A DNA stretch of 64,000 bases from Antricoccus suffuscus (GCF_003003235.1 NZ_PVUE01000003.1:1-64000), one strand, 5' to 3'; counted from the first letter of the stretch, positions 51,928 to 61,226 are shown. Numbers and translations are program-made. Notes: generated by a model not told the origin, from the sequence alone.

Positions 51928-53499
51928 GTGTTGCAGGATTCTGGATTAGTCGACGCAGCTGTGGCGTCCCTCTTTTGTCGGAGTTCCCCAGTTGCCTCGC
52001 CGTATACGCCTGTCTCTACGTGTCCTTATCGCCGTATACGCCTGTCTCTACGTGTCCTTATCGCCGTACTATCGACGGCCCTGTTCGTGTCGGTGGCGCA
52101 GATTCCCGCCCACGCGGCGCCGCCGAGTAGCCCGCCCGCGCCGCCGGCGGTGACGGTGGACCCGCTCGCGCCGGGCGGCGGGGCGCAGGCCACGCCGCCG
52201 CCCGCGACGGAGTCGGGGGATTTCTCCAACCCGCCCGCGGACTCGGTGGTCCCGCCGGAACCTCCGGCGGCGCCGCCGGCGAAGACCGGATATGACGAGG
52301 CGTCATCGAAGTTGACCAGCCAGAGCGCGTCGCAGGATATCTACACCAACACCGATGGCACGACCACGGTGAAGCAGTACACCGAGGCGGTGAACGCGGT
52401 CGATGCGAAGACCGGGAAATGGGTCGACGCGGACCCCACGCTGACCAAGGCCACCAGCAGCGACCTGTCCCCGGCCGCGGACGACGTCAGCGGCGTGAAA
52501 GACCAGAGCGCGGCGTTGAAGGCCAAGCAGCACAGCCTGCATCCGGTGTTCGGCGTGGACGCCTCCGGTGGGACGCTGTCGGCCTCGACCAATGGCGTGA
52601 GTGTGAAAGTGACGCCAGTGAAGGCGCCGTCGTCGTCGAAGGTGAAGAAGGACTCCGCGACGCAGGTGACGTACCCGGCCGCGGCCTCGGGCTCGGACCT
52701 GACCTACGACGTGAGCACCGGGACGGTGAAGGAGTCCATCGTGCTGGATGCTGCGCCGGGCGAGTCCGGTGCGGCGGCGTGGTCGTTTTGGCTGGATATC
52801 GATGGTGGGTCCGACCCGGCTATTACCGACCTGGGTGCGGTGGAGGTCCTCGATACGGATGGGGAGGTCGCGTTCGGGATCCCGGTGCCGTACGTGTTCG
52901 ACTCCTCCGCGCAGGAGGGCGTGCACGAGGCCGAGGACACCAACGGGCACTACGTCCTCGAGCAGGTCGGGAAGCGGTGGAAGCTGACCGTGCAGGTGGA
53001 CCGGGCCTGGTTGAACGACCCGGCGCTGGTGTATCCGGTGATGGTCGATCCGACTCTCGGCGGCGTGGGGTATGACGCGGCACTGTCGATCGCTAGTGAC
53101 GGCACCATCGTGCAGGGCGGACCGATGAAGGTCGGCAATCCGAACGACGGGCGGAAAGTGTGGCGCGGGTTCGCGCATTACGACTACTTGTCGTGGGCGC
53201 AGTGGGGGTATCAAGTCGTCCACGTGTCGGCGTACCTGCACCGCGTCGGCGGCACCCCGAACGGGTATGCGATGTCGATGTGGCATGCGGGCTCGTTCAC
53301 GTTTGGCGGGAACGTGGAGTACATGGGGTTGGTGCGAACATCGAGACCGAGCAGTACCTCTACGGCGGCGGGCTGGTGTCGTATCTACGCGGGCAGTTCG
53401 GGGCGCGGAACGCGGACGCGTGGTACTTGTTCGCGGGGAACGAGGGCGCCGGGGTGTATTCGTATAAGCAGGTCGAGACCGCGCTGTACATCACGATGA
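51928..53499 (+). CDS. N-terminal part of the RHS toxin gene (frame 1; frameshifted)
   Basis: A TTG at 51928 opens the frame, but the real start was probably TTG 51992 (GGAG at 51980-51983), reading MPRRIRLSLRVLIAVLSTALF. A 32-bp tandem duplication at 51997-52060 puts that start out of frame with the rest. The protein then has a secretory signal ending near AQIPAHA, a Pro-rich stretch and a domain like the N-terminal passenger of actinobacterial RHS proteins (DYTNTDGTTTVKQYTEAVN-like). Homology leaves this frame at a G run, 53325-53328, and resumes at 53326 in the next frame; residues after that point are spurious. Confidence 0.75.
   Translation: MLQDSGLVDAAVASLFCRSSPVASPYTPVSTCPYRRIRLSLRVLIAVLSTALFVSVAQIPAHAAPPSSPPAPPAVTVDPLAPGGGAQATPPPATESGDFSNPPADSVVPPEPPAAPPAKTGYDEASSKLTSQSASQDIYTNTDGTTTVKQYTEAVNAVDAKTGKWVDADPTLTKATSSDLSPAADDVSGVKDQSAALKAKQHSLHPVFGVDASGGTLSASTNGVSVKVTPVKAPSSSKVKKDSATQVTYPAAASGSDLTYDVSTGTVKESIVLDAAPGESGAAAWSFWLDIDGGSDPAITDLGAVEVLDTDGEVAFGIPVPYVFDSSAQEGVHEAEDTNGHYVLEQVGKRWKLTVQVDRAWLNDPALVYPVMVDPTLGGVGYDAALSIASDGTIVQGGPMKVGNPNDGRKVWRGFAHYDYLSWAQWGYQVVHVSAYLHRVGGTPNGYAMSMWHAGSFTFGGNVEYMGLVRTSRPSSTSTAAGWCRIYAGSSGRGTRTRGTCSRGTRAPGCIRISRSRPRCTSR
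51997..52060. repeat. 32-bp tandem duplication in the RHS signal-peptide region
   Basis: Bases 51997-52028 and 52029-52060 are identical, and 8 further bases repeat. Since 32 is not a multiple of 3, the duplication changes frame. Deleting one copy joins TTG 51992 in frame to the RHS protein. Confidence 0.85.
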
Positions 53500-56400
53500 A
53501 CGTGCCGGCGAATCCGCCGACGCAGCTCTCCCCGGCCGATGGGGCGACGGTCCAGCCGGTGCAGCCGACGCTGACCGCGTCTGCGTCCGATACCGAGGGC
53601 GACCCGGTGTATTACCTGTATCAGGTCTCGACGAACCCGGCGACCTGGGTGGACACGGCATGGGCGTCGGGCTGGGTGCCGTGGGCGGCGATGCAGGTCC
53701 CGTCGAACCTGTTGTTGGGTGGGACGAAGTATTACTGGCGGGTCTATACCAAGGACTACTGCCATCTCGATAACAATCCGTGCGGGTACGGCGAGCCGCT
53801 GGACTATAGAGCGTCGGCGGCGCCGTTCTCGTTTACCACGAATGCGCCGCCGGCGCCGTTGTCGGCGGCGGGCTCGAGCCCGGCCGGGACGGTCGCGACG
53901 ACCACGCCGACGCTGAGCGTGGCGGCGTCGGCGGGTGATCCCGATGGTGGTCCGCAGCCGGTGCGGTACTGGTTCAACGTCGTCACCGGTGCGGACGGGC
54001 GGACCGGGACGGTCATCTCGTCGGGCTGGGTAAATACCCCGTCGTGGACGGTCCCGGAGGGGTACCTCAAGGACGGGGTGAGCTATTCGTGGACGGCGTG
54101 GGCCGGCGACGGGATCGACCGTGACCAGGGCGTGTGGTCGAACAAGCTGGTGATCGATAAACGGGTCGGGGACCCGAAATCCTCCCCGGTGGATTCCCTG
54201 GGTTCGGCGAGTGTGAACCTGTCTAACGGGAATCTGATCGTGGCGACGGGATCACCGACGACGTCGTTCGGGAACAGCGAGGTCGCCTTGACGTACACGT
54301 ACAACTCGCAGGCCGCGAAGACCCTGGGCGGGTTGACCGCGACCTACTACCAGGACCGGGACTCCAACGCGGTCCTGGACGGGAACGATCCGCAGTTGCT
54401 GCAGCGCGTCGAGCCGCAGGTGAACGCGAACTTCACCGGCACCACGCCGTACCCGGGAGTGATCGGCGCGGAACGGTACTTCGCGGTCTGGACCGGTAAG
54501 GTCACGGCGCCGGCCACCGGGGACTACCTGTTCGGCGCGGCGAACGATGACGCGTTCACGATCACGGTGAATGGTACGACCGCCTACCAGGGCACCTGCT
54601 GTAATACCTCCGCGACGTTCCAGTCCGACAAGCCGATCCATCTGGAGGCGGGGCAGTCGGTCACGTTCTCCGCGACGCTGACCCAGGTCACGGGGCCTGC
54701 GTACGCGACGGTGTACGTCAAACGGGTCGACGGCGCGCCGTTGAGCAGTGGCGGCCCGGTGATGAGCGTGCTGCCGGCGGAATGGCTGTCCACCGCGGAC
54801 GTCCCGCCGCTGCCGGCGGGCTGGAACCTCTCGACCGATATCGACGAGTCCGCGTCCTACATCCGCGCGACTATCGCCAGCGAGTCGATCACGCTGATCG
54901 ACGCGTCCGGGTCCCCGCACCTCTACGACAAGACCACGTCGGCGACCGGTCTGGTCGCGTGGACACCACCCGAGGGTGAACACTCCACCCTGACGGTCGC
55001 GGCGGCGGGTGCGCCGGACGCGGGCAGTATCACCGTGCTTGATGAGGATGGCTCGCGTACCACGTTCACCAGCGGCGGAGCGGTCAGTTCGTTTCAGGCC
55101 GCGGACATGACCGGCACCGGCACCGCCCTGCAGTACACATACTCGGGCACGCCGGGGCGGCTCGCGTCGGTCACGGACCCGATCTCCGGGTTGACGATCA
55201 GCCTGTCCTACTTCCGCGGCGGAGATGACTGCTACACCAGCACCACCGTCCCGGCCGGTCTCTCGGCGATCGCGCCCGCGAACAGCCTGTGCAAGGTCAC
55301 CTACCCGGACGGATCGAAGTCGTTCCTGTTCTACAACAGCAGCGGCCAGCTCGCGCGGCTGAGTGATCCGGGGGAGGAGGTCACCGACTTCTCCTACGAT
55401 GTGAACGGGAAACTCGCGAAACTACGCGATCCGCTCGGCTACGACGCGGTGAAGGCTGGCGTCGCGGCGAACGACGACACCAGCGCGTCGCTGATCAGCT
55501 ACGACATTGCGGGCCGGGTGCAGACGGTCACGGGCCCGAAACCGTCCGCGACTGGGGCCAGGCCCGGGCACTCGTATGTCTACGAGTCGGCGCCGACACC
55601 GGCAGCGGACGGCGTGACGAAGGTGAGCGTGGACGGGCTCGCCTCGGCCGCCGGATACAGCACGAAGGCGCAGTTCAACGAGAAGTACCAGGCCACCTCC
55701 AGCACCGACGCCCTCGGGCGGGTCAGTACGACGGTGTATAACGGCGCGGACCAGCTGATCAAATCCACCGACCCCGCCGGGCGCGTGATGACGACGGTGT
55801 ATGACTACGCCGGAAGGCCCACCATCGCCTACGGCCCGGCGCCGGCGTCGTGCTTCGCCGGACAGGTCCCGACGAGTGCCTGCGCCGGATCAGTGCCGAG
55901 TACCACGACTGGGTATGACGAGGGCATGACGGGTTTGTATGCCGAGTGGTTCAACAACCGCACCCAGACCGGCGCCCCGGTTACGCGCACGAACGGTCTC
56001 GGTAACGGGGCGAGTGGCCCAATGGCGGCGGACTGGGGCACCGGATCACCGACCACGGGCGTGAATGCGGATAACTTCAGTGTCCGCGCGACCGGGTGGC
56101 TGACCTTCGCGTCGGTGGGGACGTATGCGATGACGTTCACCGCCAGTGACGGCGGGCGGGTGTGGGTCAACAACGTGCTGCTGGCAGATACCCTGACCTC
56201 GAAGATCCCGCTCACGTTCACCTTCGAGGTCCCGGCCGCGGGCACGGTGTGGCCGGTCAAGATCGAGGCCAACGACGAGACGAGTGCGGCGGGCGTGTCC
56301 CTGACCTGGAAACCACCCGGCGCGGGTGGGCAGGTCGCGGTCCCGGCCGCGAGTGTCGCCCCGGGTTACGGCAACGCCACGAGTACGACGAAGGCCGACA

Positions 56401-58712
56401 GCGGGGGCGCGACGCCGTCGATGGTCACCACGAACAGCTACGGTGCCGCGCCGTGGGAAGGGCTCATCGCCAGTACGACGCAGGCCGACGGCGCCAGCGG
56501 GCTCACGACCACGTTCAGCTATGACGCGCTGAAGCGGCGGACCGTGCGCGCCCTGCCGGCGGGGAGCATCGCTGATCCGAACAAGAGCTACACCGACTCG
56601 TATTACGGCAACACCCAGGCCGTGGTGAACCCGTGCGCGCCGTCCACGGCGGTAAACCAGGCCGGCCGGTTGTGGAAGAACACCGGCCCGGTGAACTCGG
56701 CCGGGACCCGGATCGTGACCGAGAACGTGTATGACCTGAATGGGAACGTGGTCGCGACCAGGGTCGGCAGCGGGGCGTGGACGTGCATGACGTACGACGC
56801 GCGGGGGCGTCTGCTCACGACCGCGTATCCGGCGACAGCGGACAATCCCGCCACCGTGGGGGTGAACGATGCCACCGCGGCGCGGACGGTCACGAACAGT
56901 TACGCCGTCGGCGGGAACCCGCTCGTTACCAGTATCAGCGACGCCAGTGGAACTGTCACGACCACCGCAGACCTGACTGCGAAGATCACGACCTACGTCG
57001 ACGCGGCGGGCGTGAGCACCGCGTCGGCGTATGACGCGGCAGGCCGGCTGACCGGGGAGACCACCACCAAGGGCGGCGTCAGCTCGGTCACCGCCTACGC
57101 CTACAACGATGCCGGACAGGTGGTCACGACGAAGCTGGACGGTGTCCCGGTCTCCACGGCCACCTACAACGCGACGAGTGGCGAGCTTGCCGGTGCGCAG
57201 TACGGTAACGGCACCAGCGGCACCGTGACTCGCGGCTCAGACGGAGCGCTGACCTCGCGGGTGTGGGGGCTATCCGGGACGACGGTGACCTCGGCGGTCA
57301 CCCGGTCGCTGTCGGGCCGGGTCACCAGCGACACGGCCACGGATTCGGCGACCAGCACCTCGGGATACGCGTGGTCGTACGGGTATGACACCGCGGGTCG
57401 GCTCACCACCGCATCGCTGGCCGCGAAAGGTGCCCGGCCGCCCGTCGCGAACACGTATACCTTCACCGGCTCCGCGCCCTCCGGCTGCCCGACGGGGTCG
57501 GTGGCGAACGCCGGCGCGAACACGAACCGCGTCACCAGTACGACCACCATCGGTGGCGCCCCGGCAGTGACAGGGTATTGCGTGGATGGCGCGGACCGCA
57601 TTCTCGCGACGACCGGGCCAGTCGCGAAAACGTATATCTACGACGGGCATGGCAACATCGCCAGCGTCGTAGATGCCGCTGGGACGACGGTGTTCGTGTA
57701 TGACTCGGCGGACCGGCACGTGAAGACGGTCGCGCCGAATGGCAGCGGCGGCACCGTCACTATTACCTACGCGCGGGACGCGACGAACCGGATCACCGGA
57801 CGCACGGTGACCGGGTCGGTGACTGCGAATGAAAACGGCGTGTTCGCGTCCGGCTACACCGCGGACGGAGACACCCCGGACCTGGACCTGAGCACCAGCG
57901 GCACGATCGCGACCAGGACACTGTCGCTGGCCGGCGGCGTGACTTGTACGAAGGACTACACGGACTCGTCCAAGTCGCGGTGGTTCTACCCGAACGTGCA
58001 CGGCGACAACATCGCCACCGCGACACCCGCCGGCCCGATCATCGGCGCCGTGGTGGCGTATGACGCGTACGGCACACCCGTCGCCGGGACAGGTGGACTC
58101 GATGCGGACGCGGGGCCCGATACGAACCCTGGCAGTCTGGACGCGGGGTATCTCGGTCAGCATCAACGCCTCGGGGAACACGCCGGAATCCTGAACTACA
58201 TCGAGATGGGCGCCCGCGTCTACGACCCGTCTACTGGCCGGTTCATGGCCGTCGACCCTGTGGAGGGCGGGTCGGCGAATGACTACGACTACGTCAGCGG
58301 AGACGCAATCAACTCCTTCGATCTTGACGGCAAAAAATGCTGGTCGCTGATCTCCTGGGCCTGCAAGGGCGCCAGCAAGATCAACAGGAGCGTCTCCAAG
58401 ATGATTGGAAGCGGCGCCCGAATGATCGCCAAGGCGGGCGGCGCGAAATGCGGCACCAAATATGGACTCAAGTACTGCAAGGGCGGCAAAATTAAACTCT
58501 ACGGACGAGGTGGTACCACCATCGGAAACACGTATTTCACGGGCCCCGGAAAAATAACTTACAAAGTGGCGCGCCACGAGAAGGTTCACGTAAGGCAATG
58601 GAACGCCTGGGGGCTTTCATTTCCAGTGCTTTATTTTATCTCGGGCCTTAACCCATGCAAGAACAAATATGAGAGGCAGGCCGGACTGAAGGCGGGAAAC
58701 TATAAATGCTAA
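53160..58712 (+). CDS. RHS/PA14 polymorphic toxin, main part, with C-terminal HEXXH metallopeptidase-like domain
   Basis: An open frame of about 1850 codons; true homology starts near 53326 (VGANIETEQYLYGGG). Order of modules: beta-rich domains with fibronectin-like stretches (to about 54300), a PA14-type domain (ATYYQDRDSN...GVIGAERYFAVWTGKVTAPATGDYLF), YD repeats (YDAAGRLT, YDALKRRT), a second PA14 (GLYAEWFNNRTQTG...), more YD repeats, then the RHS core end (YDPSTGRFMAVDPVEGGSANDYDYVSGDAINSFDLDGKK). The last about 125 residues (58336-58712) are a different, AT-richer tip. It has five cysteines, GNTYFTGPGKITYKVARHEKVHVRQWNAWGLSF and ERQAGLKAGNYKC; HEKVH (58575-58589) is a zinc-type HEXXH and the Glu in YERQA a possible third ligand. 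It is predicted to be secreted and to deliver a proteolytic tip to neighbouring cells. Confidence 0.85.
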   Translation: MARVRALRLLVVGAVGVSSRPRVGVPAPRRRHPERVCDVDVACGLVHVWRERGVHGVGANIETEQYLYGGGLVSYLRGQFGARNADAWYLFAGNEGAGVYSYKQVETALYITMNVPANPPTQLSPADGATVQPVQPTLTASASDTEGDPVYYLYQVSTNPATWVDTAWASGWVPWAAMQVPSNLLLGGTKYYWRVYTKDYCHLDNNPCGYGEPLDYRASAAPFSFTTNAPPAPLSAAGSSPAGTVATTTPTLSVAASAGDPDGGPQPVRYWFNVVTGADGRTGTVISSGWVNTPSWTVPEGYLKDGVSYSWTAWAGDGIDRDQGVWSNKLVIDKRVGDPKSSPVDSLGSASVNLSNGNLIVATGSPTTSFGNSEVALTYTYNSQAAKTLGGLTATYYQDRDSNAVLDGNDPQLLQRVEPQVNANFTGTTPYPGVIGAERYFAVWTGKVTAPATGDYLFGAANDDAFTITVNGTTAYQGTCCNTSATFQSDKPIHLEAGQSVTFSATLTQVTGPAYATVYVKRVDGAPLSSGGPVMSVLPAEWLSTADVPPLPAGWNLSTDIDESASYIRATIASESITLIDASGSPHLYDKTTSATGLVAWTPPEGEHSTLTVAAAGAPDAGSITVLDEDGSRTTFTSGGAVSSFQAADMTGTGTALQYTYSGTPGRLASVTDPISGLTISLSYFRGGDDCYTSTTVPAGLSAIAPANSLCKVTYPDGSKSFLFYNSSGQLARLSDPGEEVTDFSYDVNGKLAKLRDPLGYDAVKAGVAANDDTSASLISYDIAGRVQTVTGPKPSATGARPGHSYVYESAPTPAADGVTKVSVDGLASAAGYSTKAQFNEKYQATSSTDALGRVSTTVYNGADQLIKSTDPAGRVMTTVYDYAGRPTIAYGPAPASCFAGQVPTSACAGSVPSTTTGYDEGMTGLYAEWFNNRTQTGAPVTRTNGLGNGASGPMAADWGTGSPTTGVNADNFSVRATGWLTFASVGTYAMTFTASDGGRVWVNNVLLADTLTSKIPLTFTFEVPAAGTVWPVKIEANDETSAAGVSLTWKPPGAGGQVAVPAASVAPGYGNATSTTKADSGGATPSMVTTNSYGAAPWEGLIASTTQADGASGLTTTFSYDALKRRTVRALPAGSIADPNKSYTDSYYGNTQAVVNPCAPSTAVNQAGRLWKNTGPVNSAGTRIVTENVYDLNGNVVATRVGSGAWTCMTYDARGRLLTTAYPATADNPATVGVNDATAARTVTNSYAVGGNPLVTSISDASGTVTTTADLTAKITTYVDAAGVSTASAYDAAGRLTGETTTKGGVSSVTAYAYNDAGQVVTTKLDGVPVSTATYNATSGELAGAQYGNGTSGTVTRGSDGALTSRVWGLSGTTVTSAVTRSLSGRVTSDTATDSATSTSGYAWSYGYDTAGRLTTASLAAKGARPPVANTYTFTGSAPSGCPTGSVANAGANTNRVTSTTTIGGAPAVTGYCVDGADRILATTGPVAKTYIYDGHGNIASVVDAAGTTVFVYDSADRHVKTVAPNGSGGTVTITYARDATNRITGRTVTGSVTANENGVFASGYTADGDTPDLDLSTSGTIATRTLSLAGGVTCTKDYTDSSKSRWFYPNVHGDNIATATPAGPIIGAVVAYDAYGTPVAGTGGLDADAGPDTNPGSLDAGYLGQHQRLGEHAGILNYIEMGARVYDPSTGRFMAVDPVEGGSANDYDYVSGDAINSFDLDGKKCWSLISWACKGASKINRSVSKMIGSGARMIAKAGGAKCGTKYGLKYCKGGKIKLYGRGGTTIGNTYFTGPGKITYKVARHEKVHVRQWNAWGLSFPVLYFISGLNPCKNKYERQAGLKAGNYKC

Positions 58713-59188
58713 GAATCATATTGAAATCCGCCCAGGTCGCGATCGTCACGCTCCTCGCTAGCGGTTGTATCGTTGGGCCCGAAGCTTTCCTCCCATCCGA
58801 CCCTCCTACCCCAGAAGCCGGGCTAGCGGTGCGTGACGGCGTAATTGTTGCTTACCTTCCTAACTGTGACCACGGAGCGCCGGTGAGTGCTGAAGTGTAC
58901 GACGCTAACGAGAAATCCGTACACGCACCCTTCTGGTCTGCGGAACATTTTCGAGGCTATGGGGCTGATGGCGTGATCTACCTGTCAGCTCAATCCTGGA
59001 ATAGTCAATCGGGCGGTTATTCGGAAAACCTGTATCAAATTGACCTTGTAGTTTCGATTGAAACGGTAAAACTGTACTTTGTGGCAGTTGCTCCCGCTGG
59101 AACGAAGCTGATTGACCTTCCCGCCGGCGAGGTTCTGGTTAATGAGAAGAGCGTAGAGCTAGACAAGTTCCTATCAAAAGCTTGCTGA
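58706..59188 (+). CDS. Lipoprotein, candidate immunity protein of the RHS toxin
   Basis: 160 aa; its ATG overlaps the RHS stop by 7 nt, so translation is coupled. Signal MLRIILKSAQVAIVTLLASGC with lipobox and lipidated C21 places it on the outer face of the membrane. The mature part is acidic and beta-rich with two further cysteines, no known family. The position directly after the toxin tip, the lower GC content and the outer location fit an immunity protein against an extracellular metallopeptidase. Confidence 0.7.
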   Translation: MLRIILKSAQVAIVTLLASGCIVGPEAFLPSDPPTPEAGLAVRDGVIVAYLPNCDHGAPVSAEVYDANEKSVHAPFWSAEHFRGYGADGVIYLSAQSWNSQSGGYSENLYQIDLVVSIETVKLYFVAVAPAGTKLIDLPAGEVLVNEKSVELDKFLSKAC

Positions 59189-59900
59189 TGGGCAACCCCG
59201 GGTTCGCTTCGACCCACAAGCCCGCTCATCCCTTACGAGTGGGTCACGTCGTTGATGATGTGCCGCCGCACGACACGCCCCAATGCAGTACTGCGGGGTC
59301 CGGCCAGTCCGTCTGCGCGGGGCGGAGGCCATGAGAGACGTTCTCGATGGTCAATTCTTACGCGGATCCCGTTGCTTGCTCCCGCAGACTGTCTTAGACA
59401 GTTTGGGCGATGCTTAAGTGAACGGTGCTCGTGAATCGATGTACGTCAACGGACGCTACCGTACCGCTTGATCTGACCGCGGGTCGCTGAGGGCATCGCC
59501 GCAATTTCGCCGCAGGATGTTCATTCTCCATTGGAGATCGGTTTCAATGTCTACCGGGGCGATCCGGACTAGTTGAAACGTCTGACTAACCTTTCTGCGC
59601 ATGCGCCCTGCGGAAGGACGACCTTTTGGCAGTTGCACGGCGCGTCGCACCGGGCGCGTTGTCGAAAGACTTAAGATCGATCGGCCCTGGCGGTGTCCGA
59701 TAGGCGATCGTTCACCGGTACGTCGCGACGCTGCCGCTGATTTCGCGTTTACACAGGTCGCGCAGGTTTGGGTCAGTCCCGAATACCTGTACCGCAAGCA
59801 ATCCTGGTGAGGGTGCCTTTTCTGGGGCGCGCGAAGCAGCGCGATGGAGGGCGCGACGCTCGAGGCCCAGAGGTCTTAGCTCCGTCGCCGCTTCAGCGCG
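59189..59900. other. Region without a recognisable intact gene
   Basis: About 700 bp of mixed composition. A hairpin around 59206-59242 (CGACCCACAAG and GAGTGGGTCACG parts) may be the terminator of the lipoprotein gene. Short open frames exist on both strands, but none has a ribosome-binding site or family resemblance. It looks like decayed island DNA. Confidence 0.5.
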
Positions 59901-59910
59901 TGCGCTCGCT

Positions 59911-60349
59911 TTGCTATTTGACCTGGTCTTTACTGAGTCAAATGGCCATCTGAGCGGTCAGGCGATTCGCGCGCAGCAGGCGGGTATGGCACGCACATTT
60001 GTATGGACCACTACAGAGCAGCGCGAAAAAGTGTGGGCATACTTCCCTCTGGCGCCGACCGAACTGACCCGCGACACTCTCTCGGGTGGACAGGCGTCGG
60101 GCTATACCGTCGTTCCCGGTTACCTGCGTGCCAGGTTGGCGATTCACGCTGTTCGTCGCGGATTCGGCTATGGAGGGCAGGTGCTTGTTGACGCCCTGAG
60201 CCGGGCCACGCGTGCTGCCGAGCGTGGTAGTCGCCGCACTTGACGATTCCGCGGTGAGCATCTACCCGCATTACGCCTTCACTCCGGTCAAGGGTAACCC
60301 TCGCCGACTCGTCCTGAAGATGGCCAACGTCCGCAAGATCCCCGAGTGA
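59911..60349 (+). pseudogene. GNAT acetyltransferase toxin (TacT-like), frameshifted
   Basis: The first frame gives SGQAIRAQQAGMARTFVW and GYLRARLAIHAVRRGFGYGGQVLVDALSRATRAAERG, the acetyl-CoA region of a TacT-type GNAT. A second frame continues from about 60216 with VVVAALDDSAVSIYPHYAFTPVKGNPRRLVLKM up to TGA at 60347. The N-terminus is also broken. No TacA-like antitoxin is visible. Inactive remnant. Confidence 0.72.
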
Positions 60350-60399
60350 CTGTCAAAGCGGTAACGGCGCGGTTCCACTCGGCCAGGGAGGCGTGTACG

Positions 60400-60498
60400 C
60401 CGACCGCGATCTGCGCCCTGCCGATCTGGGCGCGGACGTTGACGCACGGTCCGCTGTGGTTGCCGTCTTGCCGGGTCAGTACGACGGCGATTCCCTTA
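60400..60498 (-). pseudogene. Fragment of an N-acetylmuramoyl-L-alanine amidase gene
   Basis: A 35-base stretch (60419-60453) is identical to 61607-61641 inside the intact amidase gene on the same strand, and similarity continues with a few differences to about 60497. Translated it gives GIAVVLTRQDGNHSGPCVNVRAQIG, like the TRQDD...GPCVNVRAQIGNDAHA part of the intact gene. A partial duplicate. Confidence 0.75.
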
Positions 60499-60542
60499 AC
60501 CCGTGATCGCAGGCAATCCGGACGTAGTGGAGATGGACCTCG

Positions 60543-60890
60543 TTATCGTTCGTCGGTTGCGAGGAAGCGCGCAAGGCAGCGTCGTATCTCGCGCATTGCT
60601 CCTTGGTCAAGTTGTCCGACCGCACGAGTAACGCGGCGCCGATCGATAGTCCGCGGCTGTTCGGTCATCGCGAAGCTCGAGTCTTCGAGCCCGGTGTTGC
60701 CGTGTAGCTGAATGTGGTTCGGCAGACCTCGGTCGCGAGTGGTTATCGGAAGAACGATCACGATGTTTGGGATCGCAGCGAGGTACTCGTCAGAGGACAC
60801 GATCACCGCGGGACGATGACCGGCCTGTTCGGGCCCGACAACCGGACTGAAATTCACCCATACGACCTGGTCGCAGAACAGGTCAGTCAT
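60543..60890 (-). CDS. MazF/PemK-type endoribonuclease toxin
   Basis: 115 aa from MTDLFCDQVVWVNFSPVVGPEQAGHRPAVIVSSDEYL. Family features: the G-P-E-x-x-x-x-R-P loop, VLPITTRDRGLPNHIQL, and AMTEQPRTIDRRRVTRAVGQLDQGAM. Expected sequence-specific mRNA interferase. Its start overlaps the stop of an antitoxin-like frame by 8 nt. Confidence 0.87.
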   Translation of the reverse strand: MTDLFCDQVVWVNFSPVVGPEQAGHRPAVIVSSDEYLAAIPNIVIVLPITTRDRGLPNHIQLHGNTGLEDSSFAMTEQPRTIDRRRVTRAVGQLDQGAMREIRRCLARFLATDER

Positions 60891-61122
60891 TGGTGAGCCC
60901 GTCAGCGATGGTCGTCTGCCCCCATTCGCTGATTTCTGCGGAATAGTCATCATCTGCTGGCAGAGCGCGGTAACGCAACCGAATCAAATCGAACCATTGA
61001 TCGCGCTCGTATCTGTCGACGAGTTCCTCGACCAAGATCCCGGGCGTGACACCTCGCGAAGCTGCCGTGGAGCTCAGTCGGTCTCTGACCTCAGACGTAA
61101 CCTTGATTGTGGTTGTTGCTGC
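60883..61122 (-). pseudogene. MazE-like ribbon-helix-helix antitoxin, no start codon visible
   Basis: The frame reads AATTTIKVTSEVRDRLSSTAA..., then SRGVTPGILVEELVDRYERDQWFDLIRLRYRALPADDDYS and ends TND-stop at 60883-60885, overlapping the MazF start. The beta-strand plus helices fit an RHH antitoxin with a toxin-binding tail. Upstream codons (KAFIYQQPG) run to a TGA at 61150-61152 without ATG, GTG or TTG. Either a rare start (ATT) is used or the 5' end has been lost. Confidence 0.65.
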
Positions 61123-61226
61123 CTTGGCAAAAATATACTGCTGCGGACCTCACGGGGCTACGAATTCAGGTTCAAGAACGTAGCCGAGTTCGTAGTCAGT
61201 TTAGCTGCAAGTGTCGTGCTGCTTGG

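Noticed and set aside
53320-53340. Programmed -1 ribosomal frameshift in the RHS gene
   Set aside because: No slippery heptamer of X-XXY-YYZ type or clear downstream structure; an indel in the G run is simpler.
59456-59797. 113-codon minus-strand frame in the island gap, considered as an integrase remnant
   Set aside because: No integrase or transposase motif, no ribosome-binding site, and the composition is like the antisense frames elsewhere.
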